Below the pieces are notes generated by a model. The model saw only the letters and a list, made by a program, of their open reading frames with translations. It made no database searches and was not told where the DNA came from. A stretch of DNA of 64,000 nucleotides. Origin: a virus. Made by a program: the position numbers and the translations under genes. Position 1 is the first letter of the stretch. Every line of letters starts with the position of its first letter. The DNA is taken from positions 62,001 through 126,000 of IMG/VR virus record IMGVR_UViG_3300008262_000014. One strand, 5' to 3'. This document shows positions 18,301-26,209 of the stretch, in pieces.

Positions 18301-19827
18301 TGGAAAATAATTATTTACTCCCTCACAATCATCTTTTTCTTGTGGCCAATTTTCTTTAATGCCAATAAAAGATTCTCTTCTATCTTTCTTAAAAAAAGAT
18401 AAAACTCTTTCAAGAGCACTGGTTTTGTAATATTTGTTCATAAATTGACCAACAGTATAAATTCTACCATATCTAAATTGATAGAAATAATCTTGTGGTA
18501 TACCCAATTTATTTTCAGAAATCGCATCCACACTAGTACCCGCAATTTCTTTTCTGGCATCTTGTGGGTAATCATCTATATTATTACTAAATGAATATGA
18601 TTTTGGGTCAATTGTTGAAATACCTCCAACAAATGATGTATCATTTATATGATATTCTCTTGCATTTGGTATTAAAAATTTACCTGTGAATCTATTTCTA
18701 GCTCCAGTGTCTTCATTTAACGATAATCTGAATCTGTAATTTCCGGCCGTAGCAACACCAACATTTGGATCGTTTGTTTCATATATTTCTCCAAATTCAT
18801 TTGTTGCTATGTACTTCATGTTCATTGGAATTCTAAAAAAGAAAGCTCCGTTTTCATCAATAGTACTATCAATATCAAAAAACTCCATTATTGGTCTGTC
18901 CGGATTTGGGGTGCCTCCGGAAGTTTCTTCATATTCACCTGTAAATCTAATTGATTCAACATCCCCTTTAAAGGTTATCAATCTACACTTTTCCCCCATT
19001 TGATTATCCACATTACAGTTAACTCTTAACGCGTCTTTACCTGAATCAGTAAAACTACCACCAACCATAATTGCATATGGATTAATTTTAATTCCTTGTG
19101 AAGAAAGATCAAAATCTGTTCTAGTAATACCTATTTGACATAATTCCGGATTACCCCAAAAAGAATAAACTTCAATTGATTTATCAAAACTAACTATTTG
19201 TGGTAACGCATCTAAATCCGAAGAAGATGCATAAGTATACTTATTAACAAATTTTTCTTCAGATATCCCGTCATATATTAAATCATATGGAACCAATGAT
19301 TGACATCCCATATCTGAAAGATCTAAATCAATATGAAGTGTTTGTTTACCTAATGGTACTCCCCAAATCATAAAATCACCGGCATCATTTGTTTTCGCAG
19401 TATATTTGTAGAATTTTTCAAAAACTTCTAAATATTCTTCTCTATTTAAGATATCTTCTTGATCAGGAAATGTCCCTGTTGGTGTATGTCCTGTATGTTG
19501 TTTTCTTGATGGTAATAAATTATATCTATAGTTATTTTCGTTTTTTTCTTCGATAGATTTATATGGATATAGTGTAGAAATTACGGGATCATTTTCATCT
19601 ACTTCAGATATTGGGACAAATATAGAGACTCTAGCATTAGGTACACCAAGTCCATTATTAACTATAATTCTACCAACAACAACACCATAATCACCACAAA
19701 AAGATGAATATGCCTCTTGTTGTGAAAATTTTAAAGATAAAATTTCTAATAGGTCATAATCCTGTTTTAATTCTACTGTGACTTTTTGATCGACACCAAT
19801 GTTGGTATAAATTCTATGTTTTTGCAT
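15328..19827 (-). CDS. Giant baseplate-associated protein with carboxypeptidase-regulatory-like domain
   Basis: A 1499-residue protein between gp6 and the fibre genes. Residues ~46-70 (GVVVGRIIVNNGLGVPNARV then SIFVP) fit a carboxypeptidase-regulatory-like beta-sandwich, a surface or adhesion domain. Residues ~517-559 are strongly hydrophobic (FQFFIITVINYIEFIGKFIN then LFIKEFVTAVLFGF), followed by a Lys/Ala-rich helix, unusual for a virion protein. The central section has repeated beta modules (YTFTNTGLTGYSITYTDCDG; YTFTHIGSLNYHITGYTNCD). The C-terminal half has many Trp and Cys residues (FKSWRRRKLFGQLMCGG-like). In T4 this position holds wedge genes 7-10; a wedge or fibre-network role is inferred. 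A TATTTATA motif lies 9 bases before the start. Confidence 0.7.
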   Translation of the reverse strand: MQKHRIYTNIGVDQKVTVELKQDYDLLEILSLKFSQQEAYSSFCGDYGVVVGRIIVNNGLGVPNARVSIFVPISEVDENDPVISTLYPYKSIEEKNENNYRYNLLPSRKQHTGHTPTGTFPDQEDILNREEYLEVFEKFYKYTAKTNDAGDFMIWGVPLGKQTLHIDLDLSDMGCQSLVPYDLIYDGISEEKFVNKYTYASSSDLDALPQIVSFDKSIEVYSFWGNPELCQIGITRTDFDLSSQGIKINPYAIMVGGSFTDSGKDALRVNCNVDNQMGEKCRLITFKGDVESIRFTGEYEETSGGTPNPDRPIMEFFDIDSTIDENGAFFFRIPMNMKYIATNEFGEIYETNDPNVGVATAGNYRFRLSLNEDTGARNRFTGKFLIPNAREYHINDTSFVGGISTIDPKSYSFSNNIDDYPQDARKEIAGTSVDAISENKLGIPQDYFYQFRYGRIYTVGQFMNKYYKTSALERVLSFFKKDRRESFIGIKENWPQEKDDCEGVNNYFPVNDAVRNHRFQFFIITVINYIEFIGKFINLFIKEFVTAVLFGFANALSGIKVVNKAAAKQNKAAKEYQFKQIFKLPLIIYPDCYDCTEDNELKDTNTIPTPPNPQDYTSGPPIATNINFGEKYLPKRKSSTPCSEYTFTNTGLTGYSITYTDCDGVSVTEEMPANYIRRFCGQPSQSWVIPPIFTGLSYTESSSSKCQDGNLDGDLYFNVPCDTYTFTHIGSLNYHITGYTNCDNQQAPPITITAPNPSTGVTFVTLYAKKGTVFTIPPSITGLSVTVTPGSTAFCGGYELAPWTGVTFNGVQLNRSYIVEIDIFNDGSTQQIAIGCGTKYPIIWDGPASSLNPNVSLYGPTNNWKIGGGFYDDIANEIKEEYSTQMDQPINGTIHNKHRCVLISKMWEVPGDCNNKANDPDARPAGSPERGCDKYDFIIDTKWTEDGGEGKMNLKGFVFPLAGFPDYATMRQWLINNQRSNSTGYYPSDSWDNNYPTSILNLHPDPCFSGTPYNVGAVLSYHCKWPMKFGGFDNNSVQCVINGAYYGEVKKKGPYYVDNSLTTQGTNSGFSEFRDGVYTIVPLAGKTFGMLKSWRRRKLFGQLMCGGVVSYLFTDSWLIGSLYFFQFMKRGKNDRLCKQCIYKFTDSSGLHLYYRSTPYNPNYTFSETQYDYDPATGTQLAANPSLTSDYMNKTKGFYGQLRTYNYEGSVKTKREINFPTAVVDLGPRNTWINEICVDPELDVNCSITRSVGSTSYKGLDDLIEYVIQSKEIKERGKLDVQDLFDARGYGLIDGDIAQLMNFNTQTGIYPFEYEEFDSPYTAQYSTIFDGRGAVGIDFVFSEDDPDTVITERYGGLIRRCLNEPSRLGDTSQKVPYYMWETFGHGFGEALTIGNSENQQFYNSNIYSQRLQLMKSNLNPDPNPVVNSDDDYFNPYVIPPIRDCLDYGSGNKKYNDNYKEYTVGGQRRHIMEIGTPFHYYFGLRKGKTAFDKFIELFGPF

Positions 19828-19836
19828 ATTTCTTTA

Positions 19837-19844
19837 TATAAATA
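19837..19844 (-). promoter_or_regulatory. TATTTATA motif upstream of the 1499-residue gene
   Basis: Gene-oriented TATTTATA in the 57-base gap after gp6, ending 9 bases before the ATG at 19827. Member of the TATTTATW set. Confidence 0.4.
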
Positions 19845-19884
19845 GAAAAGTTTTAATTTTCAAATAATATAAAGAAAAATGTTT

Positions 19885-21717
19885 TTAAAATGTAGTCGAT
19901 CCTAATGTTTTAACCCTAACTTTTATATCTTTATTTGGGAATCTTATTTGAAATATTTGATTAGACTTCATAAAAATAGTCATATCAGATTGTAAAACTT
20001 CTTTTGTTATTGGGTCTTTATATTGTTGTGATACTTCAGATAATGAATATTCTCCACCTGTTTTTACAAAAACTCTAATATCAACAACATTTATAACACC
20101 ATTTTCATCACCAATTTCTTTAAATAAATTACCCAAAAATAAAGGATCTCCCATTTTTCTTTTATCTATTGAGAAATAGGATATTGTTTTAGTGATTGTA
20201 TTTTTTATAACATCAGTGCTATTTACATTTTTATCCAAGATCAAATCAATTTCAAGAGAAAAATCAATTACTTGACCACTAACAATATCAATAAAATCAT
20301 TTATCATCCTGAATTCCGATAAATAATTTATGATATTATTTTTTAATGTGTTAGAAACTGTTTCAGTTAAATTACCTTTATCATCATATGATAATAATTT
20401 AATTCTAACTTTATTATCTTCTTCCATTACATTAACCTTTGCGGGTGCTCCGTATGTTGATGGCATAGTTTCTATCAAAACTTTATAATCATTTAAAGTA
20501 ACTGCTCTATTTTGTGCCGCGAAATTATATGCAACTAAATTTCTTATTTCTTCTATTGTCGGTTGATCGGCACCTCCAATAGCGGGTGTTACATTATTAA
20601 CACTCAATGAATTAACTACTTGTGTATTTATACTACTATTAGGACCATTAACATTAAATTCAATACTATCAACACTTGTTATAACATTAACACCTAAATT
20701 ACTACTTTTACCACCACCAATTCTATATTTTATAAAAAGAGTACTATCTATTTTTGGTAATGCACCTAATGATAAATTATTTAAATAAACACCAAGATTA
20801 ACTTTCATGTTATTTGTCATGAAATTATCTAAATTATCTAAAGGATCGACATTGCCTGATCCAAATGTTATTGAAAAATAATTTTCTGGAGTATATTCTG
20901 TTACAAATTTATTTTTAACATCGATATATTTTCCAGATTTAAAATTTGGTCTATCTGATATTCCTGTCGGGTCTGGAACAAATACTTTATCTTGTATCAT
21001 TGTTTTTACTTCATACCATCTATTTTCTGATGTATTAAATTCTGCAGAATTTGGATTTGCGGTAAAATTTGTTCCTTCTTTATGTATGATTGATGTCACA
21101 CCTAAAACATTTTGTTCAGGTAAAAAAAGTTTTAAAAATGGTTTTTGATCTAATTGTGTAATAACTCTTCTAAAAATTCTAGTAACTCCATTAACTACAG
21201 GTTCTCTTTTCGTTATAGTATATGATACTAATTGATTATTACCATCAAAATTTGGAATTTTCAATCTATTTGGTTCTCCTCTATTATTAAATGGATTAGC
21301 AAAATCAATATCATCAGTAGTTTCAAAAATTTGTCCTCCTCCCGAAACTTGTGCTCCCGCTTTTAAAATTCCTTCATATCTATCATCATCTTTATCACCT
21401 TTAACAGGAACAACTATTGAAAAATCACACAATGCAACTGATGGTCTGTTTCCCGGTATTCTTATCCCATATGTTTTTGCGATGAAAAATAATGATTGTC
21501 TTTGTTGTGCAAAGTCTAACATTGTCTCCTGCCAAACTCTATCAATATGGTAATGTAAATTATCCGCAACCGCGGCATTTATATCTAATAAAACCGAAAA
21601 AATAGATGCATCATTTGTGTTCTTAATTAAATCGGGATAATAATTTCTAGTTAAATTAACTAATTCCTGTCTTAATCCAACAAAATCCCTTGTTGCGTAT
21701 GATATTTTTTTAGCCAT
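19885..21717 (-). CDS. 6: Baseplate wedge protein gp6-like (Baseplate_J family)
   Basis: A 610-residue homologue of T4 gp6 (660 residues), the dimeric wedge protein that forms the inner ring of the baseplate. The N-terminus (DFVGLRQELVNLTRNYYPDL, then NDASIFSVLLDINAAVADNL and HYHIDRVWQET) is the conserved Baseplate_J/gp6 signature. Residues ~395-420 contain the other typical segment (EIRNLVAYNFAAQNRAVTLN then DYKVLIE). The gene begins one base after the gp25-like gene stops, preserving the gp25-gp6 pairing common in contractile tails. The C-terminus (KSNQIFQIRFPNKDIKVRVK) is well formed. Assignment is confident. Confidence 0.9.
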   Translation of the reverse strand: MAKKISYATRDFVGLRQELVNLTRNYYPDLIKNTNDASIFSVLLDINAAVADNLHYHIDRVWQETMLDFAQQRQSLFFIAKTYGIRIPGNRPSVALCDFSIVVPVKGDKDDDRYEGILKAGAQVSGGGQIFETTDDIDFANPFNNRGEPNRLKIPNFDGNNQLVSYTITKREPVVNGVTRIFRRVITQLDQKPFLKLFLPEQNVLGVTSIIHKEGTNFTANPNSAEFNTSENRWYEVKTMIQDKVFVPDPTGISDRPNFKSGKYIDVKNKFVTEYTPENYFSITFGSGNVDPLDNLDNFMTNNMKVNLGVYLNNLSLGALPKIDSTLFIKYRIGGGKSSNLGVNVITSVDSIEFNVNGPNSSINTQVVNSLSVNNVTPAIGGADQPTIEEIRNLVAYNFAAQNRAVTLNDYKVLIETMPSTYGAPAKVNVMEEDNKVRIKLLSYDDKGNLTETVSNTLKNNIINYLSEFRMINDFIDIVSGQVIDFSLEIDLILDKNVNSTDVIKNTITKTISYFSIDKRKMGDPLFLGNLFKEIGDENGVINVVDIRVFVKTGGEYSLSEVSQQYKDPITKEVLQSDMTIFMKSNQIFQIRFPNKDIKVRVKTLGSTTF

Positions 21718-21718
21718 A

Positions 21719-22171
21719 TTATATATTAATAATTATAAAATCAGATGATGAAAATGTTCCATTATTTACAGTGTAATCTATTTTAACTTTTGCGGTATAT
21801 GGTTTAGTTGAAAAATCTGAAACTCTAAAAAGTCTATTATCCTCATCTTCCATAGAACCAACTAATCTATCGGGATCATCTTCAGCCGATGTAATACTAA
21901 TAGAATTAATATCTAAATTTGGTATATATTTTCTAACACTTTCTCTTATTTCATCTTCAATAAGATTATATGATACGACATCATTTTGTTCAAAAATATA
22001 CTCATATATTCTTGTTCCAAAATCAGGTAGATAATATCTACTACCTTTTCTTGTTAGTAAAAGATGTAATAAGTTTGCTCTAACTTCTCTTTCAGGAGTT
22101 TCAGTCATTCTTAAAAAGTCACCTTTTCTACTATCTCTAAATGGATAATCTATACCATATGTTACTGCCAT
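21719..22171 (-). CDS. 25: Baseplate wedge protein gp25-like
   Basis: A 150-residue homologue of T4 gp25 (132 residues), which connects wedge to hub and nucleates the sheath. Visible family features: an N-terminal YGIDYPFRDS, the middle EREVRANLLHLLLTRKGSRY, then YLPDFGTRIYEYIFEQND, corresponding to the conserved lysozyme-like-named but non-enzymatic GPW/gp25 fold. It is the first gene after the structured non-coding region 22211-22317 and is followed one base later by gp6. The leader has no Shine-Dalgarno sequence; a TATTTATT motif lies only 3 bases before the ATG. The start is fixed by alignment with the usual family N-terminus. Confidence 0.92.
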   Translation of the reverse strand: MAVTYGIDYPFRDSRKGDFLRMTETPEREVRANLLHLLLTRKGSRYYLPDFGTRIYEYIFEQNDVVSYNLIEDEIRESVRKYIPNLDINSISITSAEDDPDRLVGSMEDEDNRLFRVSDFSTKPYTAKVKIDYTVNNGTFSSSDFIIINI

Positions 22172-22174
22172 GAT

Positions 22175-22182
22175 AATAAATA
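22175..22182 (-). promoter_or_regulatory. TATTTATT motif just upstream of gp25
   Basis: Gene-oriented TATTTATT ending 3 bases before the gp25 ATG. This spacing is too short for a promoter core unless the transcript starts inside the gene, so a role in translation initiation or a chance match must be considered. Confidence 0.3.
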
Positions 22183-22210
22183 TAATGATATTCGAAATCT
22201 TTTTAAATGA

Positions 22211-22236
22211 AAAATCCAGACATATGTCTGGATTTT
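22211..22236 (-). terminator. Perfect-palindrome terminator after the reductase operon
   Basis: A perfect 26-base palindrome, left half AAAATCCAGACAT, right half ATGTCTGGATTTT, followed on the minus strand by further T residues (GGATTTTTCATTT). It closes the transcript carrying the reductase, DUF5522 gene and the GC-rich stretch, upstream of gp25. The T run is on the minus-strand side; the A run on the other side could allow bidirectional use. Confidence 0.8.
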
Positions 22237-22317
22237 GTCCATGTTAATTATGGTGGTTTGGTTTTCACCCCCTGTATAACCAATCCTTAGATGCTCAAGG
22301 TACGCCTTGACGACAGA
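22237..22317 (-). ncRNA. GC-rich candidate structured RNA
   Basis: An ~80-base non-coding stretch that is about 45-50% GC, against roughly 27% around it. On the minus strand it has a hairpin TCAAGG-CGTA-CCTTGA (22291-22306) and a second stem TTGGTT/AACCAA whose loop contains GGGGGTGA; GGTG in that loop can pair with a downstream CACC, giving a possible H-type pseudoknot. A strong terminator follows at once. No ATG-started frame covers it, though the frame after the DUF5522 stop stays open. It could be a small RNA, a 3'UTR element of the reductase operon or a leader element for gp25. I recognise no known RNA family and it does not fold as a tRNA. Confidence 0.45.
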
Positions 22318-22515
22318 CTAATCTTTGAGGGAGTCATCCAATCCTTTTTTTAAAGTGGTATTATTTTTTTCTCCTTTAGGTTCATATGGACAATGTCTAC
22401 ATCCATTACCTGATGATCCACAACAATACCCTCTTTCTATGTGATATCTTTCAGTGAAGATAACTTTATTACCATCAAGATAATAATGTGTTCCTTCAAT
22501 AAATTCATTACTCAT
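22318..22515 (-). CDS. DUF5522-like cysteine-rich small protein
   Basis: A 65-residue protein. It carries YHIERGYCCGSSGNGCRHCP followed by Y, matching the CCG..GC.HCPY pattern of DUF5522, a small cysteine-rich family frequent in Bacteroidota. The four cysteines and the His could bind a metal, but no function is established. Relative to the usual motif there is an extra SSGN insertion between CCG and GC. It starts 10 bases after the reductase gene ends, so both are on one transcript. The presence of this family in the phage supports acquisition from, or adaptation to, a Bacteroidota host. Confidence 0.75.
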   Translation of the reverse strand: MSNEFIEGTHYYLDGNKVIFTERYHIERGYCCGSSGNGCRHCPYEPKGEKNNTTLKKGLDDSLKD

Positions 22516-22524
22516 TTTATTGAT

Positions 22525-24798
22525 TTAGATACTGGTTATTTCACAAGATCCACCACTACAGGCCATACTAGCATAATCACTAATATCTTTATATTGTGGT
22601 TTGTCTAATATTTGACCAAAATCAACTTCTTTAAATTGACGAGTAACTGTTTCCCATTTATGGAAAAGATGAACATCTTTCAAACAATAAACCATCTTCT
22701 TAAGATCACCTTTGAAGTAATTCTTAGCAAATTTTTTGGCTCTTGTTATCCAATAATTTTTTAAAAGAACTTGTTCTCTTGTTCCAGTCACAGGAAGTGG
22801 TGAATCTGTTTGTGTACTAATTAAAGTATCACAAGCCATCCATAAATTATTTTCAAAATAGTGAAGACCGTCGATAACCAAACCAGATGCTAAAATAGAT
22901 CCTTTACCATATTCTTCGACTATTTCATTTAGGTTTAATACAGATGTAAATGGTGCTTGATTAAAATCTTTGTCACCATAATCTGACATGAAACTTACTG
23001 CAGTGAAATAATCTCTTTCATTCCAAATATATTCAACAATAGCATCTTTATCGTCAATGATAACAGTACAACTTGTATTATGATTAACGGGGCTATATGT
23101 ACATAATTCAGGATTGGTCCCTTCATTAACCCAATTTTGTTGTACCAATTTGATTAATTCAAGATGTTTAATACCTTTCATATCTTTCTTGAATAAACCT
23201 TGTTTTGGATTTTCTACAGGTACAAATACAACATAATCACTCTTAGTTGATGACCATACACTTTCTTCAAGTAAGAAAGACATATTATCTTGTAACCATT
23301 TAGCAGTATTACTTTCTTTGTTCAATTGCATAATTCTGAAATATTTCTCAGAATGTTCTGGATGAATACCGCTAGCCGTTCCTAATACAACTGAAGCGTT
23401 GCCCGATGGTTTAACACAAGTAGTTCTTGCCGCTTGATTAATTTCAATAATCTGAGCAACTTCTTTATTTGTTCTCTTAACCACCTCAGCACCTTCTTTA
23501 AGTAATTCAGCATTAAATAATTTAGGGTTGTTCATCCAACCTGTTATACTAACACCTAATAATGCCTCTCTTTCAAATATTTTTCTACTAGTTTCACCTA
23601 AATAAGGGAAATTAGTATAACCCGCTTGTAAAGTACCTAATGTTGAAGCATCTTTACATGCTTTAAAGAATTTTTCTTTTGTTGTACATTTTTCAGCATT
23701 AATTTCTGTTAAATTACAACCTTGAATTCCAAATTTATCATTATTAGTTTTAGTGAATTCCTCAATATCATCATAATGAATTTTTGAAAAATCAACATTC
23801 ATTAATACAGGTATCTTTAAAATCTCAAAACATGGGTTGAACATATCAAACCAACTATTAGCAAAAACGAATCCAATATCATTTGCACCATCGTTTAATT
23901 TAACCAAGTATTCAAATTGTTCTCTTTTAACTTCACTTCTCAATAATAACACTGAATTATTACTTCTACCTCTTTGTGGGTTTTCAACTCTCCAATTACC
24001 TGTTTTTGCGTGAATCATTTCATCGTCGTTTGGATCTACGATCATATTCAAAGCTGAACGACGAACACCTCCAGATAACACAGCGTCTGCCGAATGACAA
24101 ATAATATCAAAAGCTAATATAGGTCTAATTTCATTACCTTCTTTTTCAATCCATCTTTCAATTAATTGTTCTATTTTTTCCAAAGACTGTTTTAAACCTT
24201 CGGGACCAGGTGCTTTAAATCCACCACTAATAAAAGAACCTTTCTCTCTAATTTGAGAATAATCAAATTTAACTTCATAACCTGCGAACTCAGGAAAAGG
24301 TTGTCTGTCCACAAAGTAAGAAGACATTAACACCCCTAAAGCATCTGACCATCCTTCGATACTATCGTTGATAACGAATGTTTTAGTACCGTTTAATCTT
24401 TTCTGAATTCTACTCAAATTCTTAACAAATGGTTTTAATAATCCACCACCAAATCCACATCCGGATAAAGCTAAGTAAAAAATTTCTTGGAAGACTCTGT
24501 TTCTGGCAATGTGACCTGACGTACAATTAAACATTCTTGTGTTATGTTTCATTATTTGTTCGTGACGATACTGTAAGTTTCTTTGTGAAGCTAAAACCAA
24601 TTGGTCTTTCATACTTTCAAGTGCCGAATTGAAATATGGTAATAACTCATCTGTATATTTTTTATACTTTTTTCTGTGTCCATCCATGATGTTATCACAT
24701 GCGTCTTCCCATGTTTCGTACCTTCCTTTTTCTTCTAACCATTTAAAATAATCTGAATGTAACTTTAAGTCACTCAGAAATTTTTTACCTTTCTGCAT
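22525..24798 (-). CDS. nrdJ: Adenosylcobalamin-dependent (class II) ribonucleotide reductase
   Basis: A 757-residue monomeric-type class II reductase that converts ribonucleotides to deoxyribonucleotides using coenzyme B12. Visible features: CTSGHIARNRVFQEIFYLAL near residue 94, ending in SGCGFGGG; the active-site NPCFE near residue 320, holding the thiyl-radical cysteine; TCVKPSGNASVVLGTASGIH in the barrel; and the C-terminal redox pair in ACSGGSCEI. Cysteines of the substrate-reducing pair appear in place. There is no NrdB-like subunit gene nearby, consistent with class II. It follows the helicase gene by 26 bases and precedes the DUF5522 gene. The enzyme should need host cobalamin; no cobalamin riboswitch is seen in the short leader. 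Confidence 0.92.
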   Translation of the reverse strand: MQKGKKFLSDLKLHSDYFKWLEEKGRYETWEDACDNIMDGHRKKYKKYTDELLPYFNSALESMKDQLVLASQRNLQYRHEQIMKHNTRMFNCTSGHIARNRVFQEIFYLALSGCGFGGGLLKPFVKNLSRIQKRLNGTKTFVINDSIEGWSDALGVLMSSYFVDRQPFPEFAGYEVKFDYSQIREKGSFISGGFKAPGPEGLKQSLEKIEQLIERWIEKEGNEIRPILAFDIICHSADAVLSGGVRRSALNMIVDPNDDEMIHAKTGNWRVENPQRGRSNNSVLLLRSEVKREQFEYLVKLNDGANDIGFVFANSWFDMFNPCFEILKIPVLMNVDFSKIHYDDIEEFTKTNNDKFGIQGCNLTEINAEKCTTKEKFFKACKDASTLGTLQAGYTNFPYLGETSRKIFEREALLGVSITGWMNNPKLFNAELLKEGAEVVKRTNKEVAQIIEINQAARTTCVKPSGNASVVLGTASGIHPEHSEKYFRIMQLNKESNTAKWLQDNMSFLLEESVWSSTKSDYVVFVPVENPKQGLFKKDMKGIKHLELIKLVQQNWVNEGTNPELCTYSPVNHNTSCTVIIDDKDAIVEYIWNERDYFTAVSFMSDYGDKDFNQAPFTSVLNLNEIVEEYGKGSILASGLVIDGLHYFENNLWMACDTLISTQTDSPLPVTGTREQVLLKNYWITRAKKFAKNYFKGDLKKMVYCLKDVHLFHKWETVTRQFKEVDFGQILDKPQYKDISDYASMACSGGSCEITSI

Positions 24799-24824
24799 TT
24801 TTTTCTAATTTATGTTTATGTTTA

Positions 24825-26198
24825 TTATTTTTTTGACATCTCTTGTCTTCTTTGAAAAGCTTCTTTTGCTCTATTTCTTTCCTTCTCAATTTTTTGTTCT
24901 TCATGACCAAGTAATGTATTTTGAGATTCGGTATCGATAATCAAATATTCATTATCAAATCTACAATTTTGGAAAATAACACCATCAGCCCCAATACGTG
25001 ATTTTAATAAAGTTAATGTTGCCAATTTATGTTCTTTCTGTTCTATTGTTTTTCCGATCGATATAATTACATGACCTATTTGGGCTTTTTTAATTGATCC
25101 ACCCATTTGATCTGTTGTTACAACTTCAGAAGAAATAGAATTACGATTACCTTGTGTTGCGGTCCAAATGGCTATATCAAATTCAGTTGTCATCGCCTCT
25201 AAACTTCTCATTATTGAACCCTCACCTTTCCATTCTTCACCATCAGTAGATCTTTCAGGTGATAAACAATCAACATAGTCTATTATCAATAAATCTATGT
25301 TAAATCCTTCATTTTTGAATTTTCTAATTTTTGATTTTATTTCTGATATACTAACAGAATCACTTGGTAATTTTAAGATTTTAATTTCACCATTGGTATT
25401 TTTATTTACATCATTTACTTTTTCAATTACTTCAGATTCACGATCAGGTTGATCATCTGGTGCAATACCTGTCCATATAGTATAATGTTTTCTTTTTACA
25501 CTATTAACATTATCTTCGAAAATTATTTGTAAAACATTAAAACCATATATAAATGAAGTGTTCGCAATTTTTGTTAAGATTGTTGTTTTACCTGTACCTG
25601 TAGGAGCCAATACAACCCCTAATTCACCTCTACCTAATCCACCTTTTAATAAATTATCAATTCCATTTATACCTGTCGGTAATGGATGTCTATAGTCTTT
25701 TTTAAGAGCATCTTCTATATTATCAAAAACATCCACAGCATCTTCGTTACTAATACCAACTTGTAAAGCTTTTTGGATAATTTGTTCAATTTTATTATAT
25801 GATTCAAATTCTCCATTTTCAATTATTGTCGATACTTTCTTTAATTCTCTTTTTAAATTTTGTTGTTTACAGAATCTTAAAGCGGTATCTTGAACATATG
25901 AAGTATCTTGATCACTTTCTTTTATATTGTTTAAAGTATCTAAATGTATTTTACCTGTTTCATTAGTAGTATTTTCGGCCATTATTTTTTGACCTAATGT
26001 ATTATAATCGGGAATTTTATTGTATGTAACATATAATTCTTTTAAATTTTCCATGATATATTTAAAAGAATTATTATCAAAATACTTACTATCGATTACA
26101 TCTATAATTGTTTCTCCATATTTTTTATCCTCTATAATTGATTTAATCAGTGATTGTTGAAATGATGATCCTAAGTGCCCAAAGTTTTTTTCTTTCAT
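24825..26198 (-). CDS. 41: Replicative DNA helicase, gp41/DnaB-like
   Basis: A 457-residue RecA-fold hexameric helicase (T4 gp41 is 475 residues) that unwinds the fork and partners with primase. Residues 1-150 form a helical DnaB-type N-domain. The C-terminal motor has PLPTGINGIDNLLKGGLGRG, Walker A APTGTGKTT near residue 200, Walker B LLIIDYVD near 300, an ATQGNR motif, and QMGGSIKKAQIGHVI, all typical of gp41. The tail is highly charged (EKERNRAKEAFQRRQEMSKK). It lies between a small unknown protein and the ribonucleotide reductase. No primase or helicase loader is seen in the window. Confidence 0.9.
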   Translation of the reverse strand: MKEKNFGHLGSSFQQSLIKSIIEDKKYGETIIDVIDSKYFDNNSFKYIMENLKELYVTYNKIPDYNTLGQKIMAENTTNETGKIHLDTLNNIKESDQDTSYVQDTALRFCKQQNLKRELKKVSTIIENGEFESYNKIEQIIQKALQVGISNEDAVDVFDNIEDALKKDYRHPLPTGINGIDNLLKGGLGRGELGVVLAPTGTGKTTILTKIANTSFIYGFNVLQIIFEDNVNSVKRKHYTIWTGIAPDDQPDRESEVIEKVNDVNKNTNGEIKILKLPSDSVSISEIKSKIRKFKNEGFNIDLLIIDYVDCLSPERSTDGEEWKGEGSIMRSLEAMTTEFDIAIWTATQGNRNSISSEVVTTDQMGGSIKKAQIGHVIISIGKTIEQKEHKLATLTLLKSRIGADGVIFQNCRFDNEYLIIDTESQNTLLGHEEQKIEKERNRAKEAFQRRQEMSKK

Positions 26199-26209
26199 AA
26201 TAATTTTTA

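Noticed and set aside
22237-22317. tRNA on either strand
   Set aside because: No cloverleaf with seven-base acceptor, anticodon arm and TTC-type loop could be drawn; the hairpins do not fit tRNA spacing.
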